Source: CAZXCQ01 sp964639275 (GTDB taxonomy: Bacteria; Desulfobacterota; DSM-4660; Desulfatiglandales; Desulfatiglandaceae). Taken from it: a stretch of DNA of 6,623 nt. The notes below the pieces were generated by a model. That model made no database searches. It was not told where the DNA came from and saw only the letters and a program-made list of their open reading frames with translations. A program made the translations under genes and the position numbers. The first letter of the stretch is position 1. Each line of letters starts with the position of its first letter. This document shows positions 1-5,791 of the stretch, piece after piece. The stretch is from the NCBI GenBank assembly GCA_964639275.1, contig CAZXCQ010000320.1:1-6623 (forward strand), read 5' to 3'.

Positions 1-78
1 TATTTCAAGATATCAATCATACTTTCCAACTGTAAAACTAATAGCACCATAAATACTTTCAACCAAGCAATCTAAAAG

Positions 79-150
79 CCGACCAGCACGCTTGAGATAG
101 GCCGTAGTATCAGTAGCGGTATTTTCGATATGCTTTTATAGATCCACGGC
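79..150 (-). pseudogene. degraded uspA-like fragment
   Basis: Three exact matches to the intact universal stress protein gene occur here in the same order and orientation: CCGACCAGC (79-87 vs 1593-1601), ATAGGCCGTAGT (97-108 vs 1607-1618) and TTCGATATGCT (124-134 vs 1628-1638), with a GATC continuing at 141-144. Read on the - strand, the piece encodes HIE and then TTAYLK, as residues 56-67 of the intact protein do, with six extra bases between them. A 4-base insertion then shifts the frame, in which LVG follows. A stop codon lies just before HIE (136-138), and no start codon or ATP-binding motif remains. The similarity fades on both sides, so only about 70 bp of homology can be supported. The call rests on collinear matches judged by eye. 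Confidence 0.45.
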
Positions 151-213
151 CGTATGATTGAATGGAATCGGGCGCTTAAATCGGCCCGGTTCATCAGCTT
201 CCCCCAGACGTCC

Positions 214-221
214 AAAGGAGG
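214..221 (+). promoter_or_regulatory. ribosome binding site of the small membrane protein gene
   Basis: AAAGGAGG lies four bases before the ATG at 226. It fixes the start there, although the reading frame is open upstream to 154 with another ATG that has no comparable site. Confidence 0.75.
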
Positions 222-225
222 CATT

Positions 226-621
226 ATGAAACGGCTATCTTTCCTAGTTGGAGTGATCATCACCGCCATCGGTATCCTGGGTATAGCGGCCCCGGCTGTC
301 CTCTTGGAAGCCATGCGGCTCGCGCAAACCCAGATTGGGCTCTATGTTGTCTCAGCCTTACGGGTTGTTTTCGGACTAGTCCTGATAGGAGCGGCAGCCG
401 CTTCGCGTCTGCCAAAGACCCTACGTGTGCTCGGTGCCCTCATCATCATCGCCGGTATCATTACGCCATTCTTTGGCGTCGAGCGTACTCGGGCAATTAT
501 CAATTGGTGGTCTGCCCAAGGCACAGCATTCATGAGATGCTGGGCGGTTCTTGCAGCGATTTTTGGCCTCTTCATTATCTATGCGGTTACGACCCGGCGC
601 CAGACCGCTTACAAGAAATAG
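226..621 (+). CDS. small four-helix membrane protein of unknown function
   Basis: The product has 131 residues and is almost entirely hydrophobic. Four likely membrane-spanning segments lie at about residues 5-28, 38-58, 66-84 and 103-121. The N-terminus is short and basic (MKRL) and the C-terminus ends in a positively charged tail, TTRRQTAYKK, which is probably cytoplasmic. The loop between helices 3 and 4 carries FFGVERTRAIINWW, the most distinctive stretch, and a basic RLPKTLR precedes helix 3. There is no cleavable signal peptide, cysteine pair, heme ligand or transporter motif. It resembles uncharacterised small membrane proteins seen in several bacterial phyla, but I cannot name a family or function. 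The ATG is chosen for its strong ribosome binding site. It stands alone on this strand and is followed directly by a transposase remnant, so no operon context helps. Confidence 0.8.
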   Translation: MKRLSFLVGVIITAIGILGIAAPAVLLEAMRLAQTQIGLYVVSALRVVFGLVLIGAAAASRLPKTLRVLGALIIIAGIITPFFGVERTRAIINWWSAQGTAFMRCWAVLAAIFGLFIIYAVTTRRQTAYKK

Positions 622-623
622 GG

Positions 624-866
624 TCAAATTTACGATTGACTGTTGCTGACGACCTTTATGCGATAGCCATTGATGATCTCTATAGGTCCGGAAGAAGATA
701 TTTCAATGAGCCAAGAGATATTGCTATCTATCTTACGAGGCATCTGTGGGGTGAGACATTAAAGGCGGTAGGTGAAGTTTTTGGAATAAGCAAAAACAGC
801 AGAGTTAGCAGCATCTTTGTTAGAGTCAAATATGAGATGAGTAGGGGAAAGGGCGCCTCGGTCTGA
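624..866 (+). pseudogene. C-terminal remnant of a REP-associated/IS200-type transposase (DnaA-like domain)
   Basis: An open frame begins right after the stop of the membrane protein gene and ends at TGA 864-866. Its translation contains NEPRDIAIYLTRHLWGETLK, then VGEVFGIS and SRVSSIF. This pattern matches the DnaA domain IV-like helix-turn-helix found at the C-terminus of many REP-associated tyrosine (Y1) transposases; DnaA itself has the similar PRQIAMYLARELT...IGEAFGGRDHTTV. The catalytic Y1 domain with its HUH motif is absent, and the preceding sequence belongs to a different gene in another frame. There is no good start codon: an in-frame TTG at 636 lacks a ribosome binding site. I read it as a broken transposase gene whose 5' part is lost. 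A free-standing DNA-binding peptide of about 77 residues is possible but less likely. Confidence 0.6.
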
Positions 867-914
867 ACGAGTTATCCACAATATGGCACCTATTCCAGCT
901 ATCGAAGGGGGGTT

Positions 915-1133
915 TCATACTTTGTATTCGAGGCCGGGCTGCTCCTCAATCATAACAGCCTTGTTGGGGCATTCGCGTGCCGCCTTCAGGCACTTGTCCC
1001 AGTAAATCTCAGGGATAGGATCGAGAATTACGGTTGCCTTTTTGCTCCCCTCCTGGAACCTGAAAACCTGCGGACATATCTTTACACAGATTCCAATGGT
1101 TCCGCATTTCAACTGGTCCACTTCCACTTTCAT
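915..1133 (-). CDS. small monocluster ferredoxin, probably [3Fe-4S] type
   Basis: The protein has 72 residues, the usual size of a single-cluster bacterial ferredoxin, and should be a soluble cytoplasmic electron carrier. The cysteines are C10, C16, C20 (followed by Pro), C48 and C55 (followed by Pro). The normal motif is C-x2-C-x2-C-x3-C-P; here the second position is Ile13, so C10, C16 and the remote C55 remain as ligands. That arrangement is typical of a [3Fe-4S] cluster, or of a labile [4Fe-4S] one. C20 and C48 fall where Desulfovibrio gigas ferredoxin II has its disulfide, so they may be a disulfide pair. The segment CPQVFRFQEG matches the CPEVF signature of the family. The ATG has a strong upstream AAAGGGAGG. 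The gene lies downstream of, and on the same strand as, the stress protein gene, 221 bp away, so co-transcription is possible but not shown. Confidence 0.9.
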   Translation of the reverse strand: MKVEVDQLKCGTIGICVKICPQVFRFQEGSKKATVILDPIPEIYWDKCLKAARECPNKAVMIEEQPGLEYKV

Positions 1134-1140
1134 GTTCGGC

Positions 1141-1149
1141 CTCCCTTTC
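1141..1149 (-). promoter_or_regulatory. ribosome binding site of the ferredoxin gene
   Basis: On the - strand AAAGGGAGG precedes the ATG at 1133 by seven bases, which supports that start. Confidence 0.75.
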
Positions 1150-1341
1150 TTGTCCCGAGTGGCTTTTTGGGGTGTATGGAGCCCCTTACCCCTTCATCTG
1201 GCATAAGGAAATTAAGGTCTGCCAACCCAATTTAGGATATCTGTTTACCCGCGTGATTGGAGAAGTAGTAAATCGGATAGATCATCCATTTCGACCAGAA
1301 AAGGGGAGAAGAAATGAGGGCAAAGGGCGCATGTTTTTCTT

Positions 1342-1358
1342 GTGAACATTGAGTTCAC
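1342..1358. repeat. short inverted repeat overlapping the uspA stop codon
   Basis: GTGAAC (1342-1347) and GTTCAC (1353-1358) form a perfect 6-bp inverted repeat with a 5-base loop. The stop codon of the stress protein gene (1355-1357) lies in one arm. On the - strand it is followed by AAGAAAAAC rather than a run of T, so it is not a standard intrinsic terminator. It may be a weak hairpin at the 3' end of the message, or chance. Confidence 0.35.
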
Positions 1359-1801
1359 TTGACCGTCACGCATGTTCGATCAGCGGCGTGGCACACCTTG
1401 CTGGATACACTCCCCAGGAACATCCCCTTCATGCTTCCCAACCCACGGCTGCCTAAGACAATCATATCGAAATCCCCACTTTTCGCAAATTCGATGATGG
1501 CTTCCGATGGATCTCCTTCCAAGACGGCCGTTTCGATCTCTTTGACACCCTTTTTCTGTGCCTGAGCCTTGGCGGCTTCAAGGATCCGGTTCCCGACCAG
1601 CTTTAAATAGGCCGTAGTCGGCGGTTCTTCGATATGCTCTGATCTGGTGAATTCGGTCAGCTCATCAGGGATTTTGTGTTCGGAGACGATGTGCAAGATA
1701 TGGACCGAGGCCCCATTCTGGACTCCCAGGTCTGAAGCAAATTCCACCGCCTTTCGGGCATGCTCTGACCCATCGACGGGTACAAGTATCTTTTTGATCA
1801 T
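1355..1801 (-). CDS. universal stress protein, UspA family (ATP-binding type)
   Basis: The product has 148 residues, the normal length of a single-domain universal stress protein, a cytoplasmic alpha/beta protein that usually forms dimers. The N-terminus, MIKKILVPVDGSEHA, is the family's first strand with the conserved Asp (D10). Near the C-terminus GSRG (117-120) and GS (130-131) form the G-x2-G-x9-G-S nucleotide-binding motif, so it belongs to the ATP-binding branch. Residues 48-67 form an insert-like helix region, also present in the eroded copy at 79-150. Two cysteines (C137, C144) near the end are unusual in position. An in-frame ATG at 1828 would add nine residues, but the one at 1801 has AGAGGAGGT nine bases upstream and gives the canonical N-terminus. 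The gene is transcribed divergently from the hydroxylase operon. Its specific role cannot be told from sequence; members respond to starvation, oxygen or redox stress. Confidence 0.93.
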   Translation of the reverse strand: MIKKILVPVDGSEHARKAVEFASDLGVQNGASVHILHIVSEHKIPDELTEFTRSEHIEEPPTTAYLKLVGNRILEAAKAQAQKKGVKEIETAVLEGDPSEAIIEFAKSGDFDMIVLGSRGLGSMKGMFLGSVSSKVCHAADRTCVTVK

Positions 1802-1810
1802 CCCTTCAAT

Positions 1811-1819
1811 ACCTCCTCT
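1811..1819 (-). promoter_or_regulatory. ribosome binding site deciding the universal stress protein start
   Basis: AGAGGAGGT on the - strand is nine bases before the ATG at 1801 and overlaps codons of the longer alternative start at 1828. The shorter protein is therefore preferred. Confidence 0.7.
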
Positions 1820-1854
1820 GGCATTCAACTGATTAAGCTATTCGTCCATAACAA

Positions 1855-1874
1855 TGTTTCCATCTTTCGAAACA
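1855..1874. repeat. operator-like inverted repeat upstream of the universal stress protein gene
   Basis: TGTTTC (1855-1860) and GAAACA (1869-1874) make a 6-bp inverted repeat with an 8-base spacer, about 55 bases upstream of the start at 1801. That size and position would suit a dimeric regulator acting on the - strand promoter. No known operator consensus is recognised and chance is possible. Confidence 0.3.
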
Positions 1875-1939
1875 GACAATAGAATAAAGCCTGTATTTCT
1901 TAACTATTGGATAAGAGGTGGACTTTTAACAAAAAGTAT

Positions 1940-2053
1940 ATGGAAATCCAGGCTCTTGTGTCAAGCTAAATCCGGCTGCAGGGTGTTGTTGGGGGGGCCT
2001 TTGGAGCAAAATTGATGACCGGTGGGACAAAGGACCTAGACGCCGATACGTAG
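1940..2053 (+). pseudogene. fragment of a second xanthine dehydrogenase-family large subunit
   Basis: In one + frame the translation runs MEIQALVSS, a stop (TAA 1967-1969), then IRLQGVVGGAFGAKLMTGG, and ends at TAG 2051-2053. The piece around GGAFGAK matches the molybdopterin-binding motif of the xanthine dehydrogenase large subunits, where family members often read like SKIRVIQGxVGGAFGAK; the internal TAA sits where Lys is expected. The DNA also resembles the intact gene's own motif near 3090-3112: seven G, then C, TTTGGA and AAA are shared. The amino acids around it differ from the intact protein (CGGAFGSKC), so it looks like the relic of a paralogue rather than a recent copy. Nothing else of that gene is detectable. 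The frame has no use as a gene in its present state. Confidence 0.45.
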
Positions 2054-2222
2054 ATGGGGACATTATCCCAATTTGACCAGCATGAAATATGTCTTGCAGC
2101 ATCACGATCTCAGTTTCCACCGCTAGGGTTTTCGAAACGCCCACAGGACCTGACTTAATCAATGAAACAATAAGTCTGTTCCAGGATTGAATCAAAAGGA
2201 GGCTCGAAAGCGGTCTGCAGGG

Positions 2223-2241
2223 AAAGGGATTTTTGCCCTTT
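2223..2241. repeat. small stem-loop upstream of the hydroxylase operon
   Basis: AAAGGG (2223-2228) and CCCTTT (2236-2241) can pair around a 7-base T-rich loop, followed by one more T. It lies about 140 bases before the operon's start. The stem is short and there is no long T tract, so a terminator or attenuator role is only a possibility. Confidence 0.3.
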
Positions 2242-2367
2242 TCAAAGAGTCGTTGGTCTGATATCTACAGTTCCATTGTTTTCGGCTATGGGGCAAAAAG
2301 GATTCGGATCATGACAACATGCTGCAAGAACACTGTGAGGGCCGATCATAGAACTTACCGACCCATT

Positions 2368-2374
2368 AAAGGAG
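2368..2374 (+). promoter_or_regulatory. ribosome binding site for the GTG start of the large subunit
   Basis: AAAGGAG lies seven bases before the GTG at 2382. A TAA in the same frame just upstream (2367-2369) rules out a longer protein, and the nearby ATG at 2386 is out of frame. Confidence 0.75.
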
Positions 2375-2381
2375 AACGGAA

Positions 2382-4724
2382 GTGGATGAGAACGATTTGT
2401 CGGTTGTAGGGAAGAGTCTGCCAAGGGTCGATAGTCTTTCCAAAGTAACAGGGGAGGCAAAATACGACTGTGACTTTCGGATTCAAGGCATGCTTCATGG
2501 AAAAATCCTTAGAAGCCCTTACGCCCATGCCCGAATTCTTAATATTGATACCAGCAAAGCCGAAAGGCTACCCGGAGTAAAGGCGGTAATCACGGCTGAT
2601 CATACCCCAAAGATTCCATATGGACTCTTGATTTATGACGAACAAGTGTTGGCCACCGAGAAGGTGAGATATGTGGGCGACGAAGTGGCAGCGGTGGCTG
2701 CCGTGGACCAGGATGCCGCGGAAGAGGCCATTGAGTTGATTCAGGTCGACTATGAAGTCTTGCCGGCGGTCTTTGATCCGGAAAAGGCCATCGAGCCTGG
2801 TGCGCCGCAAATACATATGATGAGCCCCACAAATATTATCGCTGAGCTTCACCTCGAGCGCGGTAATGTGGCGTCGGGCTTTGAGGAGGCCGAGGTGGTT
2901 CTGGAACAGAGGTTTGTCTATCCAAACGTCAGTCAAGCCGTAATGGAAACCACAGGTTGTGTGGCCAACTTTGATTCCAGTGGAAGGCTCAACATATGGT
3001 TGTCATCCATGGATATATTTTCCCAACGCAAGCAACTGGCATATGTTCTGGGGATGTCGGAAGGAAAGATTAACCTGATTCGGATGACCTGTGGGGGGGC
3101 TTTTGGATCTAAATGTACCATGAAACCAGTCTATCCGATCTGCGCGTTACTCTCAGGAAAGACAGGGAAACCGGTACGGATATTTTATGATCGAGAAGAG
3201 GATTTAGTCGTAGGACGACCCAGACCGCCATCGATAATTGATCTCAAGGCAGGGATCAAGCAAGACGGCATCATCACAGCCCGTCAGGCGAATGTGGTGG
3301 TGGATGCAGGTGCCTATGCCAACAACATGCCGTACTTGATGATGGCCCTGAGTACAAGGCCGGATAATGCCTATCACATTAAGAATATCAAAACCGATTC
3401 CAGGACTGTCTATACCAACAAGACCCCTGGAGGGGCTTATCGGGGATTCGGTGGACCTGAAATGCTTTTCGCCCTCAATTCAATGGTTGATATGCTTGCC
3501 GAAGCCATTGGAATGGACCCATTAGACGTGCAACTGAAAAATGCGGTGCACGCGAACACGGTCACGGCTCACGGCTATAAAATCAAGAGCTGCGGTCTGA
3601 CCGAGTGTATCGAGAAGGTTGCGGAAGAGACAGATTGGAGGGAGCGACGATCCAAAAAGAGATTCAAACGCGGAATGGGACTTGCCTGTCAGGTCCATGC
3701 CTGTGATATGAGATACTGGGAGGGATTCCTCGGCTCCGTCATGTTCGTGAAGATTCTGGAAGACGGGAGGGTGTTAATCAACACGGGAGAACATGATTTC
3801 GGGCAGGGAATAGAGACCGTTCAGACGCAGATTGTCGCCGAAGTTCTCGGGATTCCGGTAGGGGATATCCACATAATGGAGGCAAGTACGGATACTGCGC
3901 CTTACGCCATAGGACCCTATGCTTCTCGCTTGACGATCAGTGGAGGAACGGCTGCCAAGCTGGCCGCAGAAGACGCAAGAGACCAGGTGTTCAATCTGGC
4001 ATCTGAAATGATGGAAGCAAATCCAAAGGATTTGAAAATCCGCGAAGGAAGGATCTTTGTTGAAGGGAGCACGGATCGATTTGTTACCCTGGCTGACGTC
4101 GCCCGATTCAGCCAATACAGGTTGGGGGGCTCGGAGATTATTGGGAAAGGGGTGGATGAGCGTTATACCGACCATGTCTACATCACACCACCGCCGGCCG
4201 CGGATCTGAAGATGCCTGTGGAATGCCACGTTAACTATGGAAGTCCGAGCAGCGCTTACTTTTTCTCAGCCCAGGTGGTTGAAGTCGAGGTGGATACGGA
4301 GACAGGAAAGGTCAAGGTGATCCGACTTGTTCAGGCCGATGACCTTGGGAAAGCCATCAACCCCATGATGGCCCAGGGGCAGACAGAGGGCGGGACGGTC
4401 CAGGGATTGGGGTTTTCCCTGACCGAGGAACTGAAACGGGACGCTTACGGTAGGGTGCTAAATGGGAATCTGCTGGATTATCAGGTTCCCACTACCATGG
4501 ATATCCCTGAGCTCAAAGTCATATTTGTTGAGTCTAATGAACCCCTGGGTCCATTCGGTGCGAAAGGGGTTGGTGAAGCCTCCCAAAATTGCTCTGGGGG
4601 AGCAATGGCGAATGCCATTTATGATGCTATCGGGGTGAGAATCAGCAGCCTCCCCATTACACCTGAGAAGATACTGAAGGCGATTCGGGAAAAATCAGCC
4701 ATGGGTAAAGGCGGAAAACAATAA
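2382..4724 (+). CDS. molybdopterin-binding large subunit of a xanthine dehydrogenase-family enzyme (4-hydroxybenzoyl-CoA reductase alpha-like)
   Basis: This 780-residue protein is full length for the stand-alone molybdenum subunit. The N-terminal domain (about 1-135) has KVTGEAKYDCDF and the HGKILRSPYAHARI segment typical of the family. The cofactor-binding domain follows, with GGAFGSK (238-244), PGGAYRGFGGPE (349-360), HDFGQGIETV (471-480) and GPFGAKGVGE (723-732). Glu732 is the expected catalytic base at the Mo centre. The subunit carries out the hydroxylation or reductive dehydroxylation itself, and passes or receives electrons through the [2Fe-2S] partner. It has no signal peptide and should be cytoplasmic. 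It is the first gene of the operon, starts with GTG, and is followed after 51 bases by the FAD subunit. The FAD subunit's extra cluster loop points to an HcrA-like role on an aromatic acyl-CoA. Another aromatic or N-heterocyclic substrate cannot be excluded from this chain alone. Confidence 0.93.
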   Translation: MDENDLSVVGKSLPRVDSLSKVTGEAKYDCDFRIQGMLHGKILRSPYAHARILNIDTSKAERLPGVKAVITADHTPKIPYGLLIYDEQVLATEKVRYVGDEVAAVAAVDQDAAEEAIELIQVDYEVLPAVFDPEKAIEPGAPQIHMMSPTNIIAELHLERGNVASGFEEAEVVLEQRFVYPNVSQAVMETTGCVANFDSSGRLNIWLSSMDIFSQRKQLAYVLGMSEGKINLIRMTCGGAFGSKCTMKPVYPICALLSGKTGKPVRIFYDREEDLVVGRPRPPSIIDLKAGIKQDGIITARQANVVVDAGAYANNMPYLMMALSTRPDNAYHIKNIKTDSRTVYTNKTPGGAYRGFGGPEMLFALNSMVDMLAEAIGMDPLDVQLKNAVHANTVTAHGYKIKSCGLTECIEKVAEETDWRERRSKKRFKRGMGLACQVHACDMRYWEGFLGSVMFVKILEDGRVLINTGEHDFGQGIETVQTQIVAEVLGIPVGDIHIMEASTDTAPYAIGPYASRLTISGGTAAKLAAEDARDQVFNLASEMMEANPKDLKIREGRIFVEGSTDRFVTLADVARFSQYRLGGSEIIGKGVDERYTDHVYITPPPAADLKMPVECHVNYGSPSSAYFFSAQVVEVEVDTETGKVKVIRLVQADDLGKAINPMMAQGQTEGGTVQGLGFSLTEELKRDAYGRVLNGNLLDYQVPTTMDIPELKVIFVESNEPLGPFGAKGVGEASQNCSGGAMANAIYDAIGVRISSLPITPEKILKAIREKSAMGKGGKQ

Positions 4725-4775
4725 GGCCGGTTTTGTCAAGCCCTCATTAATCACCCAAAGGGAGAGTGTTTGATC

Positions 4776-5759
4776 ATGCGATTACCAAGATTCGTCTACC
4801 TTGAACCTTCCACTCTGAAAGAAGCCATGGAAATCCTTTCAGACCATCAGTCGCATGTCATCAAGGCCGGTGGGACTGATCTAATCCCGAGACTGAAACG
4901 GAGGCTCGCCCAACCCAAATTCCTTATCAATTTGAAGGGCCTGTCGGAACTCGATTTTATCCGCCAAGATGGCCGGGGCACCCTTCAAATCGGCGCGTTA
5001 ACGACACTCCGGGTGATCGAATCTTCTCCTTTGCTTATAGAGCGCTTTGGTGCCTTATCTGATGCGGTGGCCCGAATCGCTACGGCTGAAATTCGAAATG
5101 TTGCCACCTTGGGAGGCAACATCTGTCTGGATACAAGATGCCAGTTCTATAACCAGTCTCCCCTTTTCAGACAAGGAGCCGATCCCTGTTTGAAGGCCGG
5201 AGGATCGGAATGCTATATCTTTAGAAAGGGAAGCCAATGCCATGGCCTTTTCTGCGCTGACACTGTCCCCCTGCTCATAGCCGCCGATGCTAAATTGAGA
5301 ATTGTCTCATCCGGGGGCGAGAGACTTGTCCCGCTGCAGGACTTCTACTCTGGAGACGGAAAAGATCCGTTTTTTATCGGGCAAGAAGAATTGGTTGCGG
5401 AAGTCCATATCCCCGAATCCGTGACCAATGCCCGGGCGGTTTACTTGAAATCTCGGTTTCGGGAGGCCATTGATTTTCCCCTTGTGGGCATAGCGGTCTT
5501 GCATATGAATGAAAGACAAGGGGAATCTCTGGGAAAGGTGCGGGTCGTGGTAGGCGGAGCCAGTTCAAAACCGGTCCGCTGCGTCAAGGTGGAGGAACTA
5601 TTAGAAAAGGTCGGGGTTGAAGGTCAGGTTCTGGAAGAAGCTGCTGAGACCGCCGTGGAGGAAGTCGGCCTTGTTTCTTTCAGCGGCTGCTCCATTCATT
5701 ATAGAAAAACCCTAGTGAAACAGCTTTTGATCAGGGCCGTGAAAGAGATCATGGATTAG
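4776..5759 (+). CDS. FAD-binding subunit with extra [4Fe-4S] loop (4-hydroxybenzoyl-CoA reductase beta-like)
   Basis: The protein has 327 residues from this ATG. The FAD-binding domain opens with FVYLEPSTLKEAMEIL and has AGGTDLIPRLKRR (about 31-43) and the second flavin motif ATLGGNI (110-116); a CO dehydrogenase flavoprotein C-terminal domain follows from about 220. Between the flavin motif and CADTVPLLIAADAK lies a cysteine-rich insertion with C122, C138, C146 and C155, plus C117 and C160 at its edges. As I recall, Thauera aromatica HcrB uses cysteines at these same positions to hold an additional [4Fe-4S] cluster in a loop unique to 4-hydroxybenzoyl-CoA reductases and relatives. The chain would carry electrons between an external donor and the [2Fe-2S] subunit. 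A TTG at 4770 is an alternative start adding two residues, and GGGAG at 4760-4764 could serve either. ATG is preferred because the cysteine numbering then agrees with HcrB. The next gene starts 32 bases on. Confidence 0.92.
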   Translation: MRLPRFVYLEPSTLKEAMEILSDHQSHVIKAGGTDLIPRLKRRLAQPKFLINLKGLSELDFIRQDGRGTLQIGALTTLRVIESSPLLIERFGALSDAVARIATAEIRNVATLGGNICLDTRCQFYNQSPLFRQGADPCLKAGGSECYIFRKGSQCHGLFCADTVPLLIAADAKLRIVSSGGERLVPLQDFYSGDGKDPFFIGQEELVAEVHIPESVTNARAVYLKSRFREAIDFPLVGIAVLHMNERQGESLGKVRVVVGGASSKPVRCVKVEELLEKVGVEGQVLEEAAETAVEEVGLVSFSGCSIHYRKTLVKQLLIRAVKEIMD

Positions 5760-5776
5760 ATTCTGCGAATTTATCT

Positions 5777-5784
5777 GAAGGGAG
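5777..5784 (+). promoter_or_regulatory. ribosome binding site for the GTG start of the [2Fe-2S] subunit
   Basis: GAAGGGAG stands seven bases before GTG 5792. There is no in-frame ATG before the conserved N-terminal strand, so the GTG start is well supported. Confidence 0.7.
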
Positions 5785-5791
5785 ATTTGTT

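Larger units (their letters stand above)
1829..2381. other. intergenic region between divergent uspA and the hydroxylase operon
   Basis: These 553 bases must contain the promoters for both divergent units, but I see no convincing -35/-10 or sigma-54 pair. They hold an inverted repeat near the uspA side, a fragment of a second hydroxylase large subunit, and an A/T-looped stem at 2223-2241. The - strand is open from 2195 to 1926, but that frame begins with TTG, has no ribosome binding site and resembles nothing I know. I treat the part from 2054 to 2381 as non-coding or unrecognisable. Confidence 0.6.

Noticed and set aside
154..225. Longer N-terminal extension of the small membrane protein
   Set aside because: The ATG at 154 lacks a ribosome binding site and the added 24 residues are not membrane-like. 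The ATG at 226 has a strong AAAGGAGG.
872..880. Perfect DnaA-box-like TTATCCACA just after the transposase remnant
   Set aside because: A single box is not an origin, there is no cluster or AT-rich unwinding element, and a match on either strand is expected about once in every few windows of this size.
1154..1190. GGGG...CCCC hairpin between the ferredoxin and uspA genes as a terminator
   Set aside because: Only four G-C pairs, no T tract on either strand, and alternative pairings of the G and C runs; not convincing.
1314..1352. Tiny + strand frame with a GGGGAG site encoding about 12 residues containing CFSC
   Set aside because: Too short to support as a gene, antisense to the end of uspA, and no downstream gene on the same strand that a leader peptide could control.
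1926..2195. - strand open frame of 89 codons upstream of the hydroxylase operon
   Set aside because: TTG start, no ribosome binding site, no recognisable motif, and it overlaps the hydroxylase relic read on the + strand.
2242..2460. - strand open frame across the operon start
   Set aside because: Overlaps the confident start of the large subunit gene and shows no recognisable protein.
3774..4229. Long - strand open frame inside the large subunit gene
   Set aside because: Antisense shadow of a well-conserved coding region, with no protein family features.
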